Shown here: in pieces, positions 18,574 to 28,692 of the stretch
Layout: every line of letters begins with the position of its first letter
Position numbering within the stretch: the first letter of the stretch is position 1
DNA from: Bacteroidota bacterium
GTDB taxonomy: Bacteria > Bacteroidota > Bacteroidia > Bacteroidales > DTGW01
Assembly (NCBI GenBank): GCA_029550865.1
Contig: JAKPGM010000072.1
Location: 1-52,573 of the forward strand
DNA: 52,573 nucleotides
Direction of reading: 5' to 3'
Notes under the pieces: model-generated
What the model was told of the DNA's origin: nothing
What the model saw: only the letters and a program-made list of their open reading frames with translations
The model's database searches: none
Position numbers and translations under genes: made by a program

Positions 18574-20406
18574 TTACCAACCGTTGTTTTGTTGCAAGTT
18601 ATTTTTAATCACTTCCTCATAAGGGATAGGACCGTAATACATGTAATCCTGAAATACCCTGTTTTCGATTGTTTCGATGGTATAAGTATTTTGGGTAAAA
18701 CGGATACCCTTTACTGGGGTCGAAAGATTTTCCTTCCACCGACGAATATCCCAGAAGCGATGCCCTTCGAAACAAAGTTCGATACGACGTTCATTATGGA
18801 TGAGATTGCGCATTTCCTCTTTCGAACCAATTGAGGCAAGATATGCATCGGGTTGAGCAATTCCAGCCCGCTTACGAATTTCGCCAATTACAGTACGAGC
18901 CGTAAAACCGAACCCTCCATCCCCATCGGGTCCCCAGGCTTCATTGGCTGCCTCAGCAAAAATCAGGAATATTTCGGTGTAACGAATTTGAGGATTGTAA
19001 TGTAACTTGGCTTGCCGTGAAGTGGGGTCGAGATTGACATCCTCGCGTAGCAATTTTTTCAGGTAATACCCTGTACGGGTGGAAGTTCGTATTTTATCAA
19101 TAGCATCATCGGAAGCTGCATCGGCTGCCGTCTTAATGGTTTTCCCAGCAAGCGTACCGCCATTTACCACAACAAAATCATTTAGACGCGGATCCCGGTT
19201 AGCATATGGATTGTTGGCATCATAACCACTGTTGGGGTGATCGATGGGATATCCATTTGCCATAGGGAAAGCATCGACCAGGTTTTGAGAGGGATTTACA
19301 CGTCCATTACCATACAATGAAGGAGGAAAGTTGGTCAACTCGATATCGTACGAATTAAACAAACTACCCCGCCACAACATTTCGGGTTGGTCCTTACGTA
19401 TGGTTAAGTTAATGGCATTCACATTACTTGCCTGAAAATACAAGCTCCCTTTAGGATCGAGTTTCTCAACTCCGCCAAGCATTTGAATAAGTTCTCCTGC
19501 ATAACGGGCTGCCACTTCCCAATCGGCCTGAGTACCTTCAAAAGCAGGACTTGCCTTTAACAATGCTGTCTTCGCCCGAATAGCTTTTACAATACGTCCC
19601 GACATTCGCTGCCGATTAATATCGCCAAATACCGTATTGTATTTTTCCAGTCCCGCATAAGCATATTGCCAGGGAATAGCCGAAACATCGGTAAGCGTTT
19701 TGTTGTCCAAAGGCAAATATTTCTCGGCTTCGTTAAGGTCGCTGTAAATCTGATTGATACAATCGCTAAACGAACTGCGCGTCAAAGGAGTATAGCTGTT
19801 TGCATCAACAAATCTGGTAACAATGGGAACCCCCATCAACTGTGTGCCTACATACCCAGCATGAGCCTGTAATAGATAATACATGAACAAAGCTCTTAGG
19901 GCATAAGCTTCTCCCCTGTGCCGCTGAGCAAAAAGATATCTGAGCGTATCGTTTTTCGACCAGCGAATGGAGTCGGTATGCTCCAGTACCAGATTCAGGT
20001 AATTGATGGCTGTATAAGCATTAGTCCACTGCGATAAAGGATTGTAAATAGCCGACCATTGACCGGTGGCTATATTTCGGTATGCACTGAACTTATCGTT
20101 AATGACTGCATTATCAGTAGCAACATCGGAATAGAATGCGTTGTTGTATGGCAACCGAGTGTATGCATTCATTAATAGCCCCTCTGCAAAATATGCATCG
20201 GTGTAAACATCGTCAAAGGTGCGATGATTTTCCAGGTCGGGGCTGAGCACATCTTCACATCCCGAGAGCAACCCAGCTATAAGAAAAACAAATACCAGTT
20301 GTTTCACCCACAAAAGGTTCCCTATCCCTTTTTTATCCGAACGCATCATGGTGCAGCTAATCCCATGACTGCTTTTCTCTTTTATTAATGAACAAAATTG
20401 TTTCAT
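18574..20406 (-). CDS. SusD/RagB-like glycan-binding lipoprotein, second pair
   Basis: Surface lipoprotein that caps the SusC transporter and binds oligosaccharide. SusD hallmarks: GCEDVLSPDLENHRTFDDVYTD at the mature N-terminus, TPR-like helices (QRHRGEAYALRALFMYYLL) and the C-terminal block RRIELCFEGHRFWDIRRW. I start it at the ATG that ends leader element C (610 residues, lipobox Cys50). The internal ATG at 20349 would give a more usual signal peptide with Cys31. The frame stays open upstream through two leader units to 20676, which I treat as leader and not as part of the protein. It follows its SusC partner after a gap of about 290 bp filled by the tandem leader. Confidence 0.88.
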   Translation of the reverse strand: MKQFCSLIKEKSSHGISCTMMRSDKKGIGNLLWVKQLVFVFLIAGLLSGCEDVLSPDLENHRTFDDVYTDAYFAEGLLMNAYTRLPYNNAFYSDVATDNAVINDKFSAYRNIATGQWSAIYNPLSQWTNAYTAINYLNLVLEHTDSIRWSKNDTLRYLFAQRHRGEAYALRALFMYYLLQAHAGYVGTQLMGVPIVTRFVDANSYTPLTRSSFSDCINQIYSDLNEAEKYLPLDNKTLTDVSAIPWQYAYAGLEKYNTVFGDINRQRMSGRIVKAIRAKTALLKASPAFEGTQADWEVAARYAGELIQMLGGVEKLDPKGSLYFQASNVNAINLTIRKDQPEMLWRGSLFNSYDIELTNFPPSLYGNGRVNPSQNLVDAFPMANGYPIDHPNSGYDANNPYANRDPRLNDFVVVNGGTLAGKTIKTAADAASDDAIDKIRTSTRTGYYLKKLLREDVNLDPTSRQAKLHYNPQIRYTEIFLIFAEAANEAWGPDGDGGFGFTARTVIGEIRKRAGIAQPDAYLASIGSKEEMRNLIHNERRIELCFEGHRFWDIRRWKENLSTPVKGIRFTQNTYTIETIENRVFQDYMYYGPIPYEEVIKNNLQQNNGW

Positions 20407-20541
20407 CCGAATAAATTTTAAATTTTTTTTTAATGGCCGGACGGAACTCGCATTTGTTGTGTTTTGTGCTTTAAAATCAAGCAGGTATGAAAAATTATTT
20501 TCATACTCGTTTGTGAATATTGCTATACATGCTCGTTTCAT
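20404..20541 (-). promoter_or_regulatory. Leader element C, upstream of the second SusD
   Basis: A copy of the leader family inside an operon, between SusC and SusD. It begins ATGAAACGAGCATGTATAGC and ends TTTATTCGGATG on the SusD start codon. The upstream arm has changed to CGTCCG, but a G-U wobble would keep the pairing with CGGATG. The peptide frame (MKRACIAIFTNEYENNFSYL, later ASSVRPLKKN) lacks the usual stop and runs in frame into SusD (45 codons, then the SusD Met). A short internal inverted repeat GTATGAAAAT/ATTTTTCATAC is also present. Confidence 0.6.
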
Positions 20542-20676
20542 CCGAAAATAATTTTTAAATATTTTTAAAATGGACGGATAGCACTCGCCTGTAGCGAGTT
20601 TTGAGCCATTGGCAGGCAAACCAGCGGAATTAACTTCAATCCTGTTTGTGTGTTGTGCCACATATGCTCGTTTCAT
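20539..20676 (-). promoter_or_regulatory. Leader element C2 (tandem unit upstream of C)
   Basis: A second 135-bp unit with start ATGAAACGAGCATATGTGGC and end TTATTTTCGGATG, where the ATG is the start of unit C. Its middle is a divergent type (GCCAATGGCTCAAAACTCGC) shared with unit B2. The upstream arm TATCCG still pairs with CGGATG through a U-G wobble. It is open for 45 codons without a stop and is in frame with unit C, so both units are exact multiples of three. Confidence 0.55.
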
Positions 20677-20696
20677 AATCTGCAATTTTATTACGT

Positions 20697-23684
20697 TTAG
20701 AAAATTGCCTTAACCCCTACCGTGTAATAGGTCATTTGAGGAGCGCTGTTAGTATTCAAAATCAAGATATCCTTGTTCTTCGCCAGGGTGAGTAAATTGG
20801 AACCACTGACATAAAGGTGCAGGTCCTTTAAATATCCCTGACGAAATGTATTTCTGCCAAATGCATAGGTAAGCTGTGCCCGGCTAAGATCTATCCTGTC
20901 TGTTTTGTACAACCAAAAATCGGAATACCTGAAGTTGTTTTCATTACGCAAAGAACTCAGGCGTGGGAAGGTTGCCGAATTTTTGGTCTGCTCGGTCCAG
21001 CGATTTAAAACTTCCTTCGAATATTTATCATCACCATCGACCCAGTAGTAATCGCTTGTCTTAACCCCATAACCACCCATCGAACCTGTAGCCAGCACAA
21101 ACAAGGTCAGTTTCTTATAGGTAAAAGTAAAATGGGTACCAAAAACAAAGGGAGAAATCCAACGACCAATCATGACCTCATCGTTCTGGTCGATGATATT
21201 ATCACCATTTTGATCGACATACTTGATATCGCCGGGTTTGACCTCACCAAAAAGCTGGAACGGACTATTTTTGATATCATCAACACTGGTAAAGAATCCT
21301 TTGCTTTCCAGACCAAAAATTGCGTCGACAGGTTTTCCCGTACGGTTGAGATAATCATAGGCATTTAACTCATCCCGCTTGATAACTTTAGAGGTTACGT
21401 ATGTACTGTTCCAGCCAATCGAAAATTTAGCATCAGCACTCAATTTCTTATGATAAGTAATCGACAGGTCAAATCCCGTGTACTGATTGGCATTGTAATT
21501 GGTAAAGGGAACGTAATCGGACAGGAAACCTGGGTACAGACTTAAGCGCTTAGTAATAAGTCCTTCGTTACGAATCAGGAAGAAATTCCCATTAAAGGCA
21601 ACGTTCTTCAAAATATTTCCCTCAATACCCAGAACAAACTCTTTACGTGTTGGGAAACTTAAATCGGGATTTGCTCCCCGCAACGAAACAGTAGCAGAGT
21701 TGCTGGTATTATTGAGGTTATCGTTCCATGCAAAGTAGCCCTGAGAAGCGTAATAATTTTCATAAAGAAAATAGTCATTAATATCTAAATCGGTTTTGAG
21801 CATACTGAGCGAGGTATATGCTTTCAAGAAATCGATAGCATCAATATTTTTAATAAATTCTTCTTCACTGAGCAGCCAGGTAAAACCCACGGAAGGTGAG
21901 AAGCCAATTTTATTGCTTTTGGGTAGTTTGGTAGAATTGACCCATACCCCTGTAAGGTCGATACCATATTTCTGCTTGTACCAGTAACTTCCATATAACC
22001 CCAGATGTGCATACTTATTGGGTTGATATTCGCCGGTCGACTGTATCTGGATAGCCGAAGCCACTGCCATCAGCGAAAGGCTGTTCTCATCATTGAGCAG
22101 CTTATCGTAATTGACCTGAGCTGAGGCACCAAGGTTTCTTCTTTGCCACGAATTATTGATGTTTTCGACCCCCGGTCTATAATCGTTGCCATATTTAATC
22201 AAGTTAACCAGACTATCGTTTCGCCATACCGGAGCAAATACTGCATAATTATTATTGATCGACTGATTGTAAGCATTCTGATAATCAGCATGAATATTTG
22301 TGGTAAAGCTCAAACCTTCTGTTAATGCACTAAGATCGAAATGCAACTTATTGGTTACCTGCAATACTCGCTGAATATTGTTGTTATAACCTCCTGCATA
22401 CAGGTCGGCAAATGGGGTATTGAGGTATTCCTGCGATCCCCCCAGAAGATATTTGCCATCAACAATATTACGACTGGTATTTGCTATTTCAAGCACAGAG
22501 TCGGTGCGAATCAAGTCCAATGGAATAAGTGGGGTGTACTTAAACGGCAATGTAGTAGCTGCCCGTTGCCAGTAGTTGGTCATAGCCGAACGACGACTGT
22601 AAAAAATGGTCGATACGTCGATGGTACTGGAAATGAATTCGTTAAGATTTAGATCGACATTCCCCCTTGCACGGAAAGTCTGATCGTTTTCATTTTTCCC
22701 CTCTCCTATTTTCAACAACGAATTGGCCCGCTCGAAGTTAATATTGGTAAAAAAGCGAGCATTCTTATTCCCACCGGAAAATTGTGCCGTAGCCTCCGTA
22801 CGATTGGTCATCGAACGCAGATATTCGCTGGAATAATAATCAACGTCAGGATACTGATAGCGATTGCCTGTACGGTATTTGGTAATCAGAGAATCGCTAT
22901 ACAACTTTGGCAAGCCATCGTTCACACGAGCCTCGTTATAAAGAGTCATGTAGTCGGTCGAATTTAAATAGGAGGGATACATACGGGGTACACCGAAATC
23001 ATTGTTTACCCGCACATCAATTCTACGCTTGTAAGCCTCGCCTCTCTTTGTAGTTACCAGTATTACCCCTTTGGCTCCGATACTACCATATAATGCTACT
23101 GCATGGGCACCTTTTAACACCGTAATATGTTCAATCTCGTCAACAGTAACATCATCTAAACTACGGGGTACTCCATCGACAAAAACTTGAGCATTTTGTA
23201 GCCCCCAGATGTTATTATACCACAATAAACCATTGGTACGACCGTTCAAAGCATCAGCTACCCCAAAAGCATTATCGAAATCTCTAAGATTTTTTGTATC
23301 GATAATGGTCACGTCGGTACCCAAATTTTTCTTGTACACATTACGATAGGCCACATTGACAGTAAGTGAACTAAGATCTTGCTCAAGTACTATATCACCC
23401 AGGGAAACCTTTGGTTTAATCATTGCAGCCTGAAATCCATCGGCCGACACATACAATGAAATTGAATCGGCTACACCGGAGAGTTCAAAATGTCCAGTGG
23501 TGTCTGTTATAGCCATAATTTTACCCGTTTCGTTGGTGATCAGTGCATTGGCAATTGGCTTCCCCTCTGAGGTGACCACACGGGTTTTCAGGTTTACATT
23601 CTGACCGTTAGCCATAAACCCGGCAAAGAACAGCAGATATAAAACCAGGAAGGGTATTTTATATTTACTTGTATGATGTTTCAT
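20697..23684 (-). CDS. SusC-like TonB-dependent outer-membrane transporter, second (atypical)
   Basis: A 995-residue TonB-dependent receptor that imports glycan fragments. Signal peptide about 1-28; a carboxypeptidase-regulatory-like domain (about 32-105); a plug (about 115-220) with NGRTNGLLWYNN, VFVDGVPRSLDDV and GSIGAKGVILVTTKRG; then a 22-strand barrel ending in YTVGVKAIF. The plug departs from the usual SusC form: the DVIVVGYG segment is replaced by NVAYRNVYKKNLGTDVTIID, as in a divergent SusC branch that often stands second in two-pair loci. It starts 30 bp after the first SusD, so it is in the same operon. Its SusD partner is separated from it by the tandem leader. Confidence 0.9.
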   Translation of the reverse strand: MKHHTSKYKIPFLVLYLLFFAGFMANGQNVNLKTRVVTSEGKPIANALITNETGKIMAITDTTGHFELSGVADSISLYVSADGFQAAMIKPKVSLGDIVLEQDLSSLTVNVAYRNVYKKNLGTDVTIIDTKNLRDFDNAFGVADALNGRTNGLLWYNNIWGLQNAQVFVDGVPRSLDDVTVDEIEHITVLKGAHAVALYGSIGAKGVILVTTKRGEAYKRRIDVRVNNDFGVPRMYPSYLNSTDYMTLYNEARVNDGLPKLYSDSLITKYRTGNRYQYPDVDYYSSEYLRSMTNRTEATAQFSGGNKNARFFTNINFERANSLLKIGEGKNENDQTFRARGNVDLNLNEFISSTIDVSTIFYSRRSAMTNYWQRAATTLPFKYTPLIPLDLIRTDSVLEIANTSRNIVDGKYLLGGSQEYLNTPFADLYAGGYNNNIQRVLQVTNKLHFDLSALTEGLSFTTNIHADYQNAYNQSINNNYAVFAPVWRNDSLVNLIKYGNDYRPGVENINNSWQRRNLGASAQVNYDKLLNDENSLSLMAVASAIQIQSTGEYQPNKYAHLGLYGSYWYKQKYGIDLTGVWVNSTKLPKSNKIGFSPSVGFTWLLSEEEFIKNIDAIDFLKAYTSLSMLKTDLDINDYFLYENYYASQGYFAWNDNLNNTSNSATVSLRGANPDLSFPTRKEFVLGIEGNILKNVAFNGNFFLIRNEGLITKRLSLYPGFLSDYVPFTNYNANQYTGFDLSITYHKKLSADAKFSIGWNSTYVTSKVIKRDELNAYDYLNRTGKPVDAIFGLESKGFFTSVDDIKNSPFQLFGEVKPGDIKYVDQNGDNIIDQNDEVMIGRWISPFVFGTHFTFTYKKLTLFVLATGSMGGYGVKTSDYYWVDGDDKYSKEVLNRWTEQTKNSATFPRLSSLRNENNFRYSDFWLYKTDRIDLSRAQLTYAFGRNTFRQGYLKDLHLYVSGSNLLTLAKNKDILILNTNSAPQMTYYTVGVKAIF

Positions 23685-23714
23685 AATCCGTAATTTTAAT
23701 GGTTAAATAAATGA

Positions 23715-25574
23715 TTACCAGCCAGGATTTTGTGGAAACTCTGGATAGAGGTTCACATCTTTGGTTGGGAAAGGCAACCAGTAATGCTTTTTCTCTACCA
23801 CCCGAACCATCACGGTTCGCTCCTTCATATTGATGGGTTTTGTGTTGGGAGGCGTGCCACTGCGATCGAAATCAATGGCTGTTTTGACCCGGTACTTCAT
23901 ATCCTCGGCCAACAGCCAGCGACGAAGGTCCATAAAACGAATGTTTGCTTCATAACACAGTTCAACAGCTCTTTCGCGTATGAGTTCCTGCATAAAAGCT
24001 TCCTTAGAGGTAAGATATTTATCGTGTACATTGGGTACGCCAGCACGGGCACGTACTGTATTTACTGCATCAGCTGCCGTAAGTACATAATCGGGATTAC
24101 CGGGATAATAACTTTGCGGAGTACCGTAACCATGCAATACAGCCTCGGCATACATGTAGTACACGTCGGCAAGACGCAGGTATGCTGGTAATACAATAAT
24201 ATTACGTCCTTCAGCATCAATATTATTATTAGTTAGGTTCATAAACTTACGCAACAAATAACCGCTGCGACTGCCAGTACCATCATCGCGATAGTTACCG
24301 CCATTGTATAGGTTGGCATAACGTACATTATCGTTAGCGCTGGTTCCACCCTTTACTACCTGAACTCCATCGTAAACAATAAACTTGTAAAAACGTGGGT
24401 CACGATTGCTCCATGGGTCGGTTGCATCGTACCCCGACTCAGGATCGTCAATAGGCAATCCATTGGCCATACCAAAGTTTTTAACATAATTATGTGCAGG
24501 CGAAATCATGTTACCATCGCCCCCCAAAACGGGAGGGAAGAACAACGAGAAGTTTGAGTAGTAATCAGGAGCACCCCCATAGTTAGGAGCTGCCAGAAGA
24601 TGCTCGGGAATCCCGGGGAGTTTATCGTTAAGGGTATAAAAATTCTCCTCATAACGTTCCCATTCGATTAATTTATAAGGAGCCTGCCCGGTATATGATA
24701 GGTACAAACACTGATAGAAAGCCTCAGCAGCTTTTTTGCAAAGCTCGACATCATAGCTGGCATTACCGGTTGAAACCAGATTCATCAAGGGGCTGGCAGC
24801 ATACAGGTAATTTTTACCGAGATAGGCCAATGCCACCGATTTGGTTATACGCTGGTAATTATTGCCAAGGGTACGTTGCCCTACTGGCGATTTATCCCAA
24901 TCGACAGGTAGCAGTTGGGCTGCTTCTTCAAAATCCTGAGCAGCACGCAAAGCTACTTCACGATAGCTTAACCTGGGGAGATTCATTTTTTCCGAAGCCA
25001 GGTCCTTATCAATGTAAGGTATTCCACCCCAGAAACTCATGATCTGGAAATGGAAGAAGGCTCTAAAAAACAGAAGCTGCCCTTTAATAACACGCTTTTC
25101 TTCATCCGTAGCTGCTACCAACTTATCGATATTTTGTAGGCCAATGTTACATTTTCTGATACCATACCACGACAAATCCCATAAATTTTTGGTGTGGGCG
25201 TTGTTATCGGTATTAGCACCATCAGCTGGATTACCAAGGTAGCTTTGCGACCATCCGTTACCATGTTGCCATGCCCAGTAATCGCCATTATCAAAAGCAA
25301 CCGTTAAACGCCAGTTAGCCCCTGTAGTGGCTAATAACTCATCGGCTATGTTCCAGTCAGCAACCCACGTTGCTTTGGTATAATCAGGAATACAGTGGTA
25401 CAACTCTTCGACAAATCCTTGAAAACTACGGAAAGTACCAAAAACTTCTTTTTCCGAAATTTCGGCTTCAGGGGCTTTATCGAGATACTCTTCACAGGCT
25501 GGCAAAACCGCCAACAATAAAACCAGGATAGAGTAGCGAAGTATTTTAATATGCTTCATTGTCTTCATATTCAA
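23715..25574 (-). CDS. SusD/RagB-like glycan-binding lipoprotein, first pair
   Basis: A 619-residue surface lipoprotein, lipobox Cys27 (LLAVLPACEEYLDKAPEAE), that partners the SusC encoded 7 bp upstream. Family features are the N-terminal EEYLDKAPE, RVIKGQLLFFRAFFHFQIM (SusD-like TPR helix), SGYLLRKFMNL and the C-terminal RAVELCYEANIRFMDLRRW. Many aromatic residues (YYSNFSLFFPP) could serve glycan binding. The start is set at MNMKTMKHIK; Met3 and Met6 are equally good. Confidence 0.92.
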   Translation of the reverse strand: MNMKTMKHIKILRYSILVLLLAVLPACEEYLDKAPEAEISEKEVFGTFRSFQGFVEELYHCIPDYTKATWVADWNIADELLATTGANWRLTVAFDNGDYWAWQHGNGWSQSYLGNPADGANTDNNAHTKNLWDLSWYGIRKCNIGLQNIDKLVAATDEEKRVIKGQLLFFRAFFHFQIMSFWGGIPYIDKDLASEKMNLPRLSYREVALRAAQDFEEAAQLLPVDWDKSPVGQRTLGNNYQRITKSVALAYLGKNYLYAASPLMNLVSTGNASYDVELCKKAAEAFYQCLYLSYTGQAPYKLIEWERYEENFYTLNDKLPGIPEHLLAAPNYGGAPDYYSNFSLFFPPVLGGDGNMISPAHNYVKNFGMANGLPIDDPESGYDATDPWSNRDPRFYKFIVYDGVQVVKGGTSANDNVRYANLYNGGNYRDDGTGSRSGYLLRKFMNLTNNNIDAEGRNIIVLPAYLRLADVYYMYAEAVLHGYGTPQSYYPGNPDYVLTAADAVNTVRARAGVPNVHDKYLTSKEAFMQELIRERAVELCYEANIRFMDLRRWLLAEDMKYRVKTAIDFDRSGTPPNTKPINMKERTVMVRVVEKKHYWLPFPTKDVNLYPEFPQNPGW

Positions 25575-25581
25575 CGTTTTT

Positions 25582-28500
25582 TTAAAGGGTTATTTTTAAT
25601 CCCAAATTGATACGACGCACGGTTGGGTATGTACCCATAGCGCCCCATTGTCCGAGGTTCGACTCACGGTCATCGGGCATCTTGGTCCACAAATAAAGAT
25701 TGTTACCATTGAGGAATATCTTTAATGATTTAAGTCCATACCTTTGAATACCTTTTGAGTCAATGGTATAAGCAATTTCAGCATTTTTCAACCGCAGATA
25801 TGATCCATCGTATGCGTAGAAATTTCCGTAATAGTCCCACACTGTAGCCCAGCGAGGCATAAATGAGTGTGCCTTGGGATTCTCCTTCGACCAGAACTCA
25901 CCCTGGTCGTATAAAATATCGGTTTTAACCGCAAAATTTGCGTACGACATGTAACGTGTTACGTTATTTACTCCATAGAATTGAACCATGAAACTAAATC
26001 CTTTATAATCGAAGCCTATCGTAGTATTATAGGTATTCTGTGGACGTTCGGGATAACCATTAGGAACAACGTCATAATCGTCAATAACCCCATCGGCATT
26101 AAAGTCGATGATGTTGTAATTCCCCGGCAGTTTCTGATGGTCATTGGTTTTCACCGGAGTACTACCGTATACTTCATTCCAGGTATTGTAATATTCGGTG
26201 ATTACATGCGAACGAAATTGTCCAATAGAATATCCTGCTTGCTTTTGATAATCGTCGAGCAATTCAGGGTCATTGCGTTCAAGAATTTTGTCCACCGCAT
26301 GACTCATATTAAAATTGATGTAGGGACGAAAACCTCCGGGGAAAGTCTTGCTGATTCGAATTTCCCATTCAAACCCTTTCACTTCAACTTTACCCAGATT
26401 AGCCACAGGAGCTGTACCTCCAAAATAAGAGGGAATAGCACGATCGGAGCCAGCTACCAGAATATCGGTTCGATAATCGTTGAAGAAATCGAGAGAACCT
26501 TCCACCAACGAATTAAAAAATCCATAGTCGACCCCTATATTGGTTTTTCTAACTTTTTCCCAGTGTAACTCGGGATTACCAATTACCGCTTCTCTGTACC
26601 AGGTGTAGGGGCTGGTTGAATAGTTATTTAAGCCCAGCGCCGAAGCACCACCAGCAGCCCATTGCGACAGATACAACCAGCGACCGACATTGGATATATC
26701 GTCGTTACCAATATAGCCATACGAAGCACGTACCTTCAACCGATTGATCCAGCTAAGATTATCTTTTACAATTTTTTCGTCGGCAATAGACCAGCCCACG
26801 GCCGCTGAAGGAAAGAAATCGAATCGATATTTGGGACCAAACTTTTCAGAACCATTGTAAGCACCATTGATTTCGAGGAAATAGCGAGCATCAAAATTAT
26901 AGGTCACGCGGAATACCCAGTCCTCACGATAGTGTGGAAACTCACTCCCGGTAGCCAGCTTATCACGGCTGAAAAGTCCCATGGCAGTAAAATCGTGACG
27001 GTCGAATTTCCGGGCATAATTGAGTTGCATCTGATAAAACATTTTACGCAATGTTCTACTATTATCCATTTGATCGCTACGAACCGACCATTGGGGAAGT
27101 ACATAGTCGTATTTGATGGCCCCCGTTGTATTTTTGTAAAATACCTGACCATCGGGCGAAATCCACTTTTGATAGGCACTACCATCATCATAAATACCCC
27201 CTACCGAGACAAACTGATTGTCCATAGCAAAGGTTCCTTTTACATTCAACCCTTTTAACAACATGCCCAGGTCTTGCGTAAGGGTAAAATCGGTATTTAA
27301 GCTCGTGGTTTTACGATTGCGAATACCCGTATTGGACACAATTCTAAGCGAGTTTAAGGCCTGAACATCCTGCAACCAGTAACCCCAGTATCCATCACTA
27401 TACTGAACAGGGAAAACATCTGGGGCGGTGGTATAAGCATTTTGCCATATGGTATACTCAAAATCGCTCCAGGTTTCCTTTTGATTTGCATATATACCTG
27501 CCAAATTGGTCGAAAGGGTGGTAGTATTGGTTAAATTAAAGTCAAGGTTGCTTCGAATATTCAATCGATTGTATCCATATCCCGGCGTATAGCCTTTATT
27601 ATTTTCCCTGACCCTTAGCACGTCCCCTTCATTGATAATGTCCAGGGCATTATAATATTTTACGAAAGGAGTTCCTCCCGATATACTTATATTATTATTG
27701 TATGAAAACGCATAATCCTTGAACGATTCTTTTTGCCAGTCGACATTTGGATAACGTTCGGCTTCTTCCTGGTTGGCAGGATTTCTGTATTTATTAAGCT
27801 CGGGAATAGGGGTAATGTAATCCCAGGAAGAAGGACTTAATCCCAGTTCTCGCTCAATGGCGATGTTGCGGTACCGAAGCGCATCGTAAGCATCATATTT
27901 GTTTGGAAGTTTCGAGGGCACCTTCATGGTCACATTCGAACTTACCGAAATATTGGCTTTACCTTCCGTACCACGTTTGGTCGTTACCAATATTACACCA
28001 TTGGCACCTTTTACCCCAAAAACAGCGGTTGCAGACGCATCCTTCAACACCGAAATACTCTGGATGGAATTAATATCAAGTCCATCGAGCGAACGCTCTA
28101 TTCCATCGACCAATACCAATGGTTTGGCATTATTCCATGTAGCTTGCCCACGAATCAAAATTATGGGGTCTTCCTGACCAGGTTTACCGGTACCCTGCAT
28201 TGTAACAACCCCCGGTAAATTACCCGTCAGCGTTGAAGCAACGTTAGTCACACCGCCGGTTCTCACCAGAACATCCCCCTTGGTCTGGGCAATGGCACCC
28301 ACCACACTTTCTTTTTTCTGGCTACCATAACCTACCACAATAACATCCTCTAACTTCACTTCTGTCTCCTTCAATACCACCTCAAGGGTACTCACTTCAC
28401 TTACATCAAATTCCTGACGTTCCATACCCAAAAAAGAAATTACCAGTACATTGCCCTTTCCCTCGGGTACATTTATGGAAAATTTCCCCTCCTGATTGGT

Positions 28501-28692
28501 CAATGTCCCAATGGTAGTACCCTTAATCATAACAGTAGCCCCCACTATTGGTGCCCCTGTTACATCCTTTACAGTACCACTCACCGTCTTGCTCTTCTGT
28601 GCATACATTGTAGCTGGAATACATAGCAGTAACCAGACTACCATCCGTAGCACCCATTTCATTGCACGTGTAGCATAGTAGTTGTTTTCCAT
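25582..28692 (-). CDS. SusC-like TonB-dependent outer-membrane transporter, first
   Basis: A 1036-residue TonB-dependent oligosaccharide importer and first gene of the core operon. Signal peptide to about residue 32, CarboxypepD_reg-like domain (about 36-110, VSGTVKDVTGAPIVGATVMI), the SusC linker EDVIVVGYGSQKKESVVGA (115-133), plug (about 130-240, LVLVDGIERSLDGLD and KGANGVILVTTKRG) and a beta-barrel ending RRINLGLKITL. The start codon is the final ATG of leader element D (CGGATG); Met11 is an alternative that would leave a more usual signal peptide and remove the hairpin from the coding sequence. SusD follows after 7 bp. Confidence 0.93.
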   Translation of the reverse strand: MENNYYATRAMKWVLRMVVWLLLCIPATMYAQKSKTVSGTVKDVTGAPIVGATVMIKGTTIGTLTNQEGKFSINVPEGKGNVLVISFLGMERQEFDVSEVSTLEVVLKETEVKLEDVIVVGYGSQKKESVVGAIAQTKGDVLVRTGGVTNVASTLTGNLPGVVTMQGTGKPGQEDPIILIRGQATWNNAKPLVLVDGIERSLDGLDINSIQSISVLKDASATAVFGVKGANGVILVTTKRGTEGKANISVSSNVTMKVPSKLPNKYDAYDALRYRNIAIERELGLSPSSWDYITPIPELNKYRNPANQEEAERYPNVDWQKESFKDYAFSYNNNISISGGTPFVKYYNALDIINEGDVLRVRENNKGYTPGYGYNRLNIRSNLDFNLTNTTTLSTNLAGIYANQKETWSDFEYTIWQNAYTTAPDVFPVQYSDGYWGYWLQDVQALNSLRIVSNTGIRNRKTTSLNTDFTLTQDLGMLLKGLNVKGTFAMDNQFVSVGGIYDDGSAYQKWISPDGQVFYKNTTGAIKYDYVLPQWSVRSDQMDNSRTLRKMFYQMQLNYARKFDRHDFTAMGLFSRDKLATGSEFPHYREDWVFRVTYNFDARYFLEINGAYNGSEKFGPKYRFDFFPSAAVGWSIADEKIVKDNLSWINRLKVRASYGYIGNDDISNVGRWLYLSQWAAGGASALGLNNYSTSPYTWYREAVIGNPELHWEKVRKTNIGVDYGFFNSLVEGSLDFFNDYRTDILVAGSDRAIPSYFGGTAPVANLGKVEVKGFEWEIRISKTFPGGFRPYINFNMSHAVDKILERNDPELLDDYQKQAGYSIGQFRSHVITEYYNTWNEVYGSTPVKTNDHQKLPGNYNIIDFNADGVIDDYDVVPNGYPERPQNTYNTTIGFDYKGFSFMVQFYGVNNVTRYMSYANFAVKTDILYDQGEFWSKENPKAHSFMPRWATVWDYYGNFYAYDGSYLRLKNAEIAYTIDSKGIQRYGLKSLKIFLNGNNLYLWTKMPDDRESNLGQWGAMGTYPTVRRINLGLKITL

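Noticed and set aside
20407-20685. SusD protein extended by 93 residues at the N-terminus
   Set aside because: The extension consists of two repeated leader units and has no signal peptide; the lipoprotein signal starts after it.
25981-26568. 195-codon plus-strand ORF antisense to SusC
   Set aside because: Shadow frame inside the beta-barrel region; no supporting signal.
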